Shown piece after piece: positions 6,445 through 12,628 of a DNA stretch of 16,476 nucleotides. Numbering within the stretch: position 1 is the first letter of the stretch; every line of letters begins with the position of its first letter. A model generated the notes under the pieces. The model did not search any database. It saw nothing but the letters and a program-made list of their open reading frames with translations, and was not told where the DNA came from. The position numbers and the translations under genes are program-made. This stretch comes from Neomoorella mulderi (GTDB taxonomy: Bacteria; Bacillota; DSM-521; Neomoorellales; Neomoorellaceae): positions 1 through 16,476 of the forward strand of contig DRZV01000071.1 in the NCBI GenBank assembly GCA_011375465.1. The letters run 5' to 3'.

Positions 6445-6922
6445 GTTGGGAGGGATTTGACCCCCGTAAATTTTTCCCTCATCTGGATCCGAACTTTTTA
6501 GGAAATTGACCGGCATGGAGTGGCCTGGCAAGGTTTTCAATATATGGGATCTATGGAAGCAGGATAAACCTTGGCCCCCTGTGGACGTGATGGAGACAGC
6601 CCAGGAGATCATAGTCCTGGTCGTTCTGCCCGGGCTTCAGAGGCCTGAGGATGTGAGGGTGGAATTGAAGGGGAATAGCTTGCAGATAGAAGGGGAGCTT
6701 CCGCCGGAAATCCATCTGCTGGGGGTGCAGAAAATTCACCAGAAAGAGAGGAAGCTGGGCAAGTTTTCCCGCACTCTCACCCTGCCGGCAAATGTGCAGC
6801 CCAAGGGGGCCAGGGCCCTGTACCAGAGGGGTATCCTGGAAATAAGGATGGCTAAGGCTCCTGGCCGCGAAGGAGAAATGCTGTCGGTGGAATTTTTAAA
6901 AATTAAGATAACCCAGCGTTAA
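6441..6922 (+). CDS. Hsp20/alpha-crystallin small heat shock protein, with a probable one-base frameshift near its start
   Basis: An ATP-independent holdase chaperone. The alpha-crystallin domain runs from PPVDVMETAQEIIVLVVLPG through DVRVELKGNSLQIEGEL to GKFSRTLTLP and the A.YQRGILEIRMAK strand (I/L-E-I motif). The likely start is ATG 6441, which overlaps the GerPC-like stop (ATGA) and encodes MSWEGFDPRKFFPHLDPN. That frame stops at about 6509, while the heat shock frame begins at TTG 6506 with no ribosome site. One extra T in the T5 run (6495-6499) joins them through PNFFRKLTGMEW into a 160-residue protein. The conserved domain is intact either way. Its place behind GerP-like genes suggests a spore-coat chaperone, like the small heat shock proteins CotM/CotP of Bacillus coats. 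Confidence 0.8.
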
Positions 6923-6954
6923 TATGCTTTTAATTTGGCTGGGCTATCATTTTT
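6912..6954 (+). terminator. Weak terminator-like hairpin after the small heat shock gene
   Basis: CCCAGC (6912-6917) can pair with GCTGGG (6938-6943) across a 20-base A/T-rich loop, followed by CTATCATTTTT. The loop is long and the T tract is interrupted, so efficiency is doubtful. Confidence 0.3.
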
Positions 6955-6987
6955 AGAAGGGATACAGACCTCGTGAGGGGGCTAAAG

Positions 6988-8181
6988 ATGGTGTACAGGG
7001 AAACCGATATCCTGGTGCTCAGTTCCAGCTATGGCGGAGGCCACTTGAGGGCAGCCCAAGCCCTCATGGAGGCCGTGAGCTTTTTAGACCCCCATAAAGC
7101 CTGCGTTTTAATAGATTTCATTAATATTCATTAAATATTCTAACCTCTGGATAAACCGCTTAGCCGAAGTGTCCTACCGTCAAAGCGTGCTATATGCCCC
7201 TTTTCTCTACAAGCACTTTTTTTACCGTTTAACTTCTCGCTACGATAAGGCTGACAACCCCTGGTAGACGCAGTTTCTCCGCCTGTTCACTTCCAGAATG
7301 CAGGGCCTCCTCTTGAGGTATCAGCCCCGGGCGGTGGTCAGCACCTTTCCCGTCCCCGCAGGGGTTTTGGGGGAGATCAAGAAAAAACCAGGTAGCCTTG
7401 CCTTCCATCACGGTGGTGACCGATCACCTGGTTCACTCCCAGTGGATCCATCCCTTCACCGACCTCTACATGGTGGGTTCCGAGTTCGCTAAAGACCAGC
7501 TGCTGGAACAGGGTGTGCCGGAGGAAAAAATCGCCGTCACCGGTATACCCATAAGCCTGAAATTCGCCCAGGCCAGGGATAGGGAGCAGGCCCTTCTGGA
7601 ACTGGGCCTTGATCCCTATTACCCTTTGGTGCTCATAATGGCAGGGGCAGAAGGCATGTCCCCTTCCCTCCCCAGGCTGTGCCAGATACTCTTTCGCTCT
7701 TCTGTTCCCCTGCAGGCGGCTGTTATCACGGGCCGCAATAAGGTCTTGAAGGAAAAGCTTGAAGGTTTGCGGCAAAAGGGCGGATGGCCTTTGTATGTCC
7801 TGGGATACGTGGATAATGTGGAGGTGTGGATGTCCGCCGCCCGGGTTCTGGTGGGGCAAGGCCGGGGGCCTGACCACCGCCGAAGCCCTGGCTTCCCGGC
7901 TGCCCCTGGTCATATTCCGCCCGGTACCCGGCCAGGAAGAAGGGAATGTCGCTTTCCTCCTCCAGGAGGGGGCTGCCTTTTGGGCTGAGGGGCCGGAGGA
8001 GGCGGTGGCTCAGGTGGAGAGGATTCTGACTGACCCGGAACTGGCTCAGGCTATGGAGGAGGCTGCGGTACGCCTGGCGAGGCCCTGGGCAGCAGTGGAA
8101 GGGGCCCGGCTCGTCCTCGAGATGCTGGAGGGAAGGCGGAGGGTGTTTAAAGGGGCCGCTGAGCTTTCAACAATAATATAA
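6988..8181 (+). pseudogene. Diacylglycerol glycosyltransferase (MGDG synthase/UgtP-like) pseudogene, four lesions
   Basis: A glycosyltransferase family 28-type enzyme that would add sugar to diacylglycerol at the membrane. ATG 6988 has GAGGGG upstream. The pieces follow the family in order: LVLSSSYGGGHLRAAQAL at the N-terminus, AEVSYRQSVLYAPFLYKHFF, PRAVVSTFPVPAGVL, ITVVTDHLVHSQWIHP, DLYMVGSEFAKDQLLEQGVPEEKIAVTGIP, LYVLGYVDNVEVWMSAARVL, then KAGGLTTAEALASRLPLVIF. They fall in three frames. Lesions: a 10-bp tandem duplication (TTCATTAATA/TTCATTAAATA, 7117-7137), TAG at 7265-7267, one extra A in the A6 run (7382-7387), and one extra G in GGGG (7853-7856). Correcting the three indels gives exactly 394 codons, a normal length. 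Several independent lesions point to real decay. Confidence 0.85.
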
Positions 8182-8211
8182 AAATAACAAAACCTTAACG
8201 CACCTTTAACC
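8173..8211 (+). promoter_or_regulatory. Pho-box-like array of four direct repeats, 11-bp period
   Basis: Hexamers at 8173 (ATAATA), 8184 (ATAACA), 8195 (TTAACG) and 8206 (TTAACC) recur every 11 bases. The B. subtilis PhoP box is four TT(A/T/C)ACA-like repeats about 5 bases apart. The last two repeats are strong, the first weak. The array sits 50 bases before the response regulator start, and a possible -10 (TACATA, 8229-8234) lies downstream, which fits activation by, or autoregulation of, a PhoP/PhoB-type regulator. Confidence 0.5.
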
Positions 8212-8260
8212 ATGAGGGGCTAAAATTGTACATAAAGGTTCAAGCATCGAGGGGATGAGT

Positions 8261-8968
8261 ATGGCCAAGATTCTGGTGGTGGATGACGAAAAGTCCATAC
8301 AAGAGCTGATACGCTACAATCTGGAAAAGGCCGGCCATAGGGTGCTCATGGCAGAGGACGGCGCCAGCGCTTTGCGGCTTGCAGAAGAGACCCTCCCTGA
8401 TCTCATTATTTTAGACCTCATGTTGCCGGGTTTTTGCGGCCTGGAGGTGTGCCGGCGTTTGAAGTCCAATAAAACTACCGTCTCCATACCGATAATCATG
8501 CTTTCAGCCAAGGACGGCGAGGCGGATAAGGTACTGGGTTTAGAGCTGGGTGCAGAAGATTATATAACCAAACCCTTCAGCCCCAGGGAACTGCTGGCTC
8601 GGGTAAAGGTATGCCTCAGGCGTTTAAACCTGTCCGACAATGATGCTCCCATGAGGATCAAACTGGGACCCTTCTACCTGGACAGGCTGCAGCACAAGTT
8701 CTCCATAGACAACCGGCCGGTACGCCTTTCCCCTAAGGAGTTCGAGTTGATGCATCTTTTCCTCTTAAATGCGGGGAAGGTGTTGCGGAGGGAAATGCTG
8801 CTCCAGAAGATCTGGGGATACGACTATGCCGTGGATACCAAGACGGTGGACGTCCACATTCACTACCTCAGGGAGAAGATCAAGCCCGATCCCGCCAGCC
8901 CCAGATACATCGAGACCGTCCGGGGGGTTGGTTACCGCTTCAGGGATCCTGAGGAGCAGGATGTTTAA
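8261..8968 (+). CDS. OmpR/PhoB-family response regulator
   Basis: A two-domain DNA-binding response regulator of 235 residues. ATG 8261 is preferred because GAGGGG (8249-8254) is six bases before it; ATG 8255 abuts that site. The receiver domain (about 1-120) shows the acidic pair D8/D9, the phospho-acceptor D52 (IILDLMLPG) and the conserved Lys in YITKPFSPRELL. The winged-helix domain (about 130-230) has RLSPKEFELMHLFLLNAGKVLRR, VDTKTVDVHIHYLREKI and the C-terminal YIETVRGVGYRF, all typical of the PhoB/PhoP/WalR group. No histidine kinase follows; the next genes are a tiny reading frame and a membrane protein. The Pho-box-like repeats upstream suggest a phosphate-starvation role with autoregulation, but the regulon cannot be read from this window. 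Confidence 0.92.
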   Translation: MAKILVVDDEKSIQELIRYNLEKAGHRVLMAEDGASALRLAEETLPDLIILDLMLPGFCGLEVCRRLKSNKTTVSIPIIMLSAKDGEADKVLGLELGAEDYITKPFSPRELLARVKVCLRRLNLSDNDAPMRIKLGPFYLDRLQHKFSIDNRPVRLSPKEFELMHLFLLNAGKVLRREMLLQKIWGYDYAVDTKTVDVHIHYLREKIKPDPASPRYIETVRGVGYRFRDPEEQDV

Positions 8969-9071
8969 AAGGGGCCGGGAAAAAATCCCGGGCCCTTTGC
9001 CTTTTAGGCAGGTTTTGGGCCGGGTGGAGGAGAAGTATTTTAATCAATATCTACGGGAGGTGTGGGGATAA
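8961..9071 (+). CDS. Possible 36-residue peptide between the response regulator and the bactofilin-like gene
   Basis: Unrecognised. ATG 8961 lies inside the response regulator stop region (ATGTTTAA) with GAGGAG (8951-8956) four bases before it. The stop TAA (9069-9071) overlaps the next start (TAATG). The product begins MFKRGREKIPGPLPF, is basic, has no membrane segment and ends YFNQYLREVWG. Overlaps on both sides and a good ribosome site argue for a translated linker peptide. Against it, a strong hairpin (8972-8995) that may be a terminator lies inside it, and its length is close to what chance gives. Confidence 0.35.
   Translation: MFKRGREKIPGPLPFRQVLGRVEEKYFNQYLREVWG
8972..9005 (+). terminator. 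Terminator-like hairpin downstream of the response regulator
   Basis: GGGCC-GGGA (8972-8980) pairs with TCCC-GGCCC (8986-8995, one bulged G) around an A5 loop: nine base pairs, mostly GC. TTTGCCTTTT follows. The T tract is broken by GCC, so read-through into the bactofilin-like gene is likely. It could equally be an attenuator or mRNA-stability hairpin. Confidence 0.5.
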
Positions 9072-10216
9072 TGAAGCGGGTGGGTGTAATGGCATGGCTT
9101 TTGGTATTTTTAGGTGTAGTCATCGCCTTCAGGGCGGAAGGTTCGCCCACCGTCCGTGCCGGCAGGGATAACGTCCTGGTGGGACCCAAAGAGGAGATCC
9201 GGGACGATTTCTACGGCGCTGGTTCCAGCGTGGTGGTTCAGGGGAAAATAACAGGGGATCTGATGGCTGCTGGCAAAGATATAACCAGCAAGGGGGAAAT
9301 AGGCGGGGATATGCTGGCAGCAGGGCAGGATATAAAGATAGGGGGCAAAGTGGGAGGAAATGTAAGGGCGGCCGCCCAGACCCTGGAGCTGGAAGGGGCT
9401 GTAGGTAAGGCGGTCACCGCCTTTGCCTCCCAGATGATGGTAAGGCCCGAAGCCACGGTGGGCAGCAACCTCCTCTTCGCTGGGAGAACCCTAGAGATGG
9501 CGGGTAAAGTTGAAGGCAATCTGAGGGCTGCAGGGGAAAAGGTGGTGATTTCTGGCCCCATCAAGGGAAACTTGGAGGTATCAGCCCAAAGTCTGGAACT
9601 ATTACCCGGTGCAGAAGTGGGGGGAAAACTCAAATATAGGGGTCCCAACCCTCCCTCCATAAGCCCAGAGGCAGTGGTAAGGGGGGAGCAGGATATAGTG
9701 CTGGAGGAAAGGGAGCCCAGATACGGATTAGGCGAAGCCCTTAGGGACTGGCTGAAGGTAATGGTGCTGACGGCCCTCCTGTCGCTTCTGGCCTCCCCCT
9801 TTTTGATGGCGGTGGAGGGGGAGTGGGTCCAGCGTTTCTGGACGGTTTTGGGTGCTGGCGCCCTCTGGACGGTGTTCCTGCCGTTGATAATCTTCATCTG
9901 CCTGTTATTGGGCATTACCCAAATCCTGGGATGGCTGTTCCTGGGCCTCTACCTGCTCTTCCTCTGGGGAGCTGTTCTGCTCTTCAAGCCCCTGTTGGGA
10001 GCCTGGATAGGCAGGAAGATGTTCCCCCGGTGGGAGGGCCATTGGGGAACCTCCCTCCTGGCCACCCTCCTGGGAACCACTTTAGTATGGCTGCTTTCTC
10101 TGGTGCCGTTTTTAAACGCGATAATATTCCTGGTGGGGCTTCTTATGGTGGTGGGCAGTTGGCTCCTTCTCCTGGGCAGGTACTTGTTATCCTGGCCTAG
10201 AGCTTCTCAAATTTAA
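9071..10216 (+). CDS. Secreted bactofilin-like repeat domain fused to a polytopic membrane domain
   Basis: A 381-residue protein. ATG 9071 has GGGAGGTG (9056-9063) seven bases before it. Residues 1-25 look like a signal peptide (MKRVGVMAWLLVFLGVVIAF). Residues about 35-205 are short repeats of the bactofilin/polymer-forming type, each with a G-x-(I/V)-x-G-(D/N)-(L/M/V)-x-A-A-G pattern (GKITGDLMAAGKDI, GEIGGDMLAAGQDI, GKVGGNVRAAAQTL, GKVEGNLRAAGEKV), expected to fold as a right-handed beta-helix. A charged linker (about 205-228) leads to four or more hydrophobic helices to the end. Known bactofilins are cytoplasmic polymers; the signal peptide here implies the helix lies outside the membrane, as in other 'polymer-forming cytoskeletal' proteins with C-terminal membrane domains. 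A structural role in the envelope is inferred. It starts just after the response regulator and may be one of its targets. Confidence 0.75.
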   Translation: MKRVGVMAWLLVFLGVVIAFRAEGSPTVRAGRDNVLVGPKEEIRDDFYGAGSSVVVQGKITGDLMAAGKDITSKGEIGGDMLAAGQDIKIGGKVGGNVRAAAQTLELEGAVGKAVTAFASQMMVRPEATVGSNLLFAGRTLEMAGKVEGNLRAAGEKVVISGPIKGNLEVSAQSLELLPGAEVGGKLKYRGPNPPSISPEAVVRGEQDIVLEEREPRYGLGEALRDWLKVMVLTALLSLLASPFLMAVEGEWVQRFWTVLGAGALWTVFLPLIIFICLLLGITQILGWLFLGLYLLFLWGAVLLFKPLLGAWIGRKMFPRWEGHWGTSLLATLLGTTLVWLLSLVPFLNAIIFLVGLLMVVGSWLLLLGRYLLSWPRASQI

Positions 10217-10230
10217 GGAGGTCAAGGCTT

Positions 10231-11406
10231 TTGGCGGCCAAGGTTTTCTTACTCCCCGGTAGGGAGAAGCGTCTTTTGGCTGGGCACCTGTGGGTGTACG
10301 GGGGAGAAATTCAGGACGTCGTGGGTCCCTGCCAGCCCGGGGACGTGGTGGAGGTGTATACCTCCCGCAAAAGGTTTTTGGGCGTGGGCTACTATAACCC
10401 CTTTTCTCAGATAACCGTGAGGTTGCTGGCCAGGGAAAAGACAAAAATCGACAGGGAATTTTTCCGGAAACGGTTGCTGGAAGCGGGCCTCTACCGGGAT
10501 CTCCTCCTTTCCGAAACCAATGCCTATCGCCTGGTCAGCAGTGAGGGGGATTTTCTGCCCGGGCTTATCGTGGATCAATACGGAGAATATCTGGTGGTGC
10601 AATTCCTCACCTTGGGGATGGAAAGACAGAGGGAGGTAATCCTCTCTTTATTGAAGGAACTGTTTTTCCCCCGGGGGATCTATGAGAGGAGCGAGGGCAG
10701 CAGCCGGGAAAAAGAGGGATTGCCCGGCAGGGAGGGCCTGCTATGGGGAGAGGTTCCCCCCAGGATATGCATCCGGGAGGGAGATCTGCGTTTTTACGTG
10801 GATATTTACAGGGGTCAGAAGACCGGTTTTTTCCTGGACCAGAGGGAGAACCGCAAGGTGCTACAAGGTCTATGTCAGGGGAAAAGGGTGCTGGATTGCT
10901 TCTGCTATACCGGGGGGTTCGCCGTGGCGGCGGCCAAGGGAGGAGCCCGGGAAGTGGTGGCGGTGGATATTTCCCCCCGGGCTTTGGAGGGGGGACGGGA
11001 TAACGCCCAGCTGAACCAGGTGGAAGACAGAATCCGATGGGTAGAGGCCAACTGCTTTGACCAATTGAGGCTATTGGAAAGGGCGGGGGAGAAGTTCGAT
11101 GTGGTGGTGCTGGATCCCCCCGCCTTCACCAAGAGCAAGGAATCCCTCCCCTCTGCCTTGAGGGGGTATAAGGAGATAAACCTCAGAGCTTTAAAGCTTT
11201 TGCATCCCGGGGGAGTCCTCTTCACCTGTTCCTGTTCTTATCATTTGACCGAGCCCTTGTTCTGGCAGGTGGTTCTGGAGGCGGCCCAAGACGCCGGACG
11301 CTTTTTGCGCCTCATCGAGTTCAGGCGTCAGGCCAGGGATCACATAATTTTACCTACCGTTCCGGAAACCTATTATTTAAAATGCGGTATATTCCAGGCC
11401 CTCTGA
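10231..11406 (+). CDS. RlmI-family 23S rRNA (cytosine) methyltransferase
   Basis: A 391-residue class I SAM-dependent RNA methyltransferase. The start is TTG 10231 with AAGGAGGT (10215-10222), which overlaps the previous stop. The N-terminus (about 1-75) is a PUA-like RNA-binding domain (LPGREKRLLAGHLWVYGGEI). An RlmI-type linker follows (NAYRLVSSEGDFLPGLIVDQYG), then the Rossmann methylase: GQKTGFFLDQRENR, VLDCFCYTGGFAVAAAKGGA (SAM binding), VVAVDISPRAL, the catalytic VVLDPPAF and FTCSCSYHL, where the Cys residues fit m5C chemistry. In Escherichia coli RlmI makes m5C1962 in 23S rRNA; the exact target here is unproven. About 20 extra residues (SEGSSREKEGLPGREGL) between the linker and the methylase form a charged, probably flexible insertion. 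Confidence 0.9.
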   Translation: MAAKVFLLPGREKRLLAGHLWVYGGEIQDVVGPCQPGDVVEVYTSRKRFLGVGYYNPFSQITVRLLAREKTKIDREFFRKRLLEAGLYRDLLLSETNAYRLVSSEGDFLPGLIVDQYGEYLVVQFLTLGMERQREVILSLLKELFFPRGIYERSEGSSREKEGLPGREGLLWGEVPPRICIREGDLRFYVDIYRGQKTGFFLDQRENRKVLQGLCQGKRVLDCFCYTGGFAVAAAKGGAREVVAVDISPRALEGGRDNAQLNQVEDRIRWVEANCFDQLRLLERAGEKFDVVVLDPPAFTKSKESLPSALRGYKEINLRALKLLHPGGVLFTCSCSYHLTEPLFWQVVLEAAQDAGRFLRLIEFRRQARDHIILPTVPETYYLKCGIFQAL

Positions 11407-11476
11407 ATCTATGGCAGGGAAAGCCAGGGAAAGGTAGAAATAATTTTAAAACAGGGATCAACAAGGAGGGGAAAAA
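11407..11476 (+). other. Short intergenic spacer before sbcD
   Basis: Seventy bases, purine-rich. I see no clear terminator or promoter beyond a loose A/T stretch (about 11438-11450). The ribosome site AAGGAGGGG (11463-11471) serves the GTG start at 11477. Confidence 0.4.
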
Positions 11477-12628
11477 GTGATAAGGATTTTACACCTGGCG
11501 GACCTCCATCTGGGGTATGAACCTTCCCTGCCTTCTCCCTGGGACCAGCGGGTGGCCCGGGAAAGGGACGGGCTCTTGAGCCGGGCAGTAGACCTGGCCT
11601 TAAAACAGAAGGTGCACATGGTGGTGATTGCTGGAGACCTGTTCGATCACCATCGCCCCGCTCCTGGCCTGGTGGAAAGCGTGATCCGGGAACTGCGCCG
11701 CCTGGAGAAGGAAGGCATAAGGGTCATAACCGTCCCCGGGAACCACGACGAGATAACCTATCACGATTCCGTTTACCGGCAGGGCTCCTGGCCGGGCTTT
11801 TTGGTGACCAACCCCCACCCCCAGGTGGTGACCTGTTGGGAAATAGAGGGACAGCGCTGCCGCATTGTATCCATGGCCTACGTAGAAGGGGCCACCAGAA
11901 TAAACGGGCTCCTGGACTCTTTCCCTGCGGCTGAACCCGGCTGTCTCAACCTGGCGGTCTTCCACGGCTCCCTGGACTGGGAAGGGGGGGACCGGAGCCT
12001 GCCCCTGTCAGGAGAGGCCCTGGCCCGGGCCGGCTACCACTACGTGGCCCTGGGGCATATCCATCGGGGTGGAGAGCGGCGCTGGCCAGGGGGCATGGCC
12101 CTCTACGCTGGGATGGTGGCGGGCAAGAACTTCTCCGATCCCGGGGTGGGATACTGGACCCTGGTCTGTCTAGGGGAGGGAGGGCCCCGGGTGGAGAGGA
12201 TCCCGGAAAAAGTAAGCGGCTGGCAGGCTGAAGATATAGACCTCTCCGCCTTTTCCCGTCCCGAAGAGGTGGAGGAGGCTATAGGACACAAAGCCTCCTC
12301 TTCTGGAGGGCTGCTGCAGGTACGTCTTACGGGCTCCCCGCCCTTTTTCCTCAGCCAGGAACAGATCCAGAGGTGGGAGGCCCGCTGGAGCCGGGAAGAT
12401 GCCTACTTGGAAATAAAAGACGAAACCAGGGGGTGGCGCTGGGATTTCCTGGAGGAATGGGGTAAAGAACCCAATATAAAGGGCATATTCCTGCGCCGCC
12501 TCCAGGAGAGGTTGGAGCAGGCCCGCGACGCCGAGGAGAGAGAGATCATAGAGCTGGCCTTGAGAAAAGGGGTGGCGGCCCTGAAGGAGGTGGAGGGAAA
12601 ATGCCGGCCCTCTGGTGGCGGTATTTAA
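11477..12628 (+). CDS. sbcD: DNA repair exonuclease of the SbcD/Mre11 type (YhaO-like)
   Basis: A 383-residue calcineurin-type metallophosphoesterase, the nuclease half of a double-strand-break processing complex. GTG 11477 has AAGGAGGGG five bases before it. The metal-binding motifs are in order: HLADLHLG (about residues 5-12), VIAGDLFDHHRP (about 50-61), TVPGNHDE (about 87-94), LAVFHGSLD (about 159-167) and ALGHIHRGG (about 192-200). The C-terminal 120 residues form the capping/partner-binding region and are rich in Glu/Arg. It overlaps the next gene by 28 bases, so the pair is translationally coupled. The partner's sequence resembles B. subtilis YhaN more than E. coli SbcC, so YhaO may be the better name. 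Confidence 0.88.
   Translation: MIRILHLADLHLGYEPSLPSPWDQRVARERDGLLSRAVDLALKQKVHMVVIAGDLFDHHRPAPGLVESVIRELRRLEKEGIRVITVPGNHDEITYHDSVYRQGSWPGFLVTNPHPQVVTCWEIEGQRCRIVSMAYVEGATRINGLLDSFPAAEPGCLNLAVFHGSLDWEGGDRSLPLSGEALARAGYHYVALGHIHRGGERRWPGGMALYAGMVAGKNFSDPGVGYWTLVCLGEGGPRVERIPEKVSGWQAEDIDLSAFSRPEEVEEAIGHKASSSGGLLQVRLTGSPPFFLSQEQIQRWEARWSREDAYLEIKDETRGWRWDFLEEWGKEPNIKGIFLRRLQERLEQARDAEEREIIELALRKGVAALKEVEGKCRPSGGGI

Noticed and set aside
7265..7267. TAG in the glycosyltransferase as a pyrrolysine codon
   Set aside because: The same gene carries three frame-disrupting indels, so decay explains it better.
9062..9070. GTG 9062 as start of the bactofilin-like gene
   Set aside because: It overlaps the ribosome site; ATG 9071 has ideal spacing and begins a clean signal peptide.
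9238..9915. 225-residue minus-strand reading frame opposite the bactofilin-like gene
   Set aside because: Shadow of repetitive coding sequence; Ser/Pro/Ala-rich with no recognisable domain.
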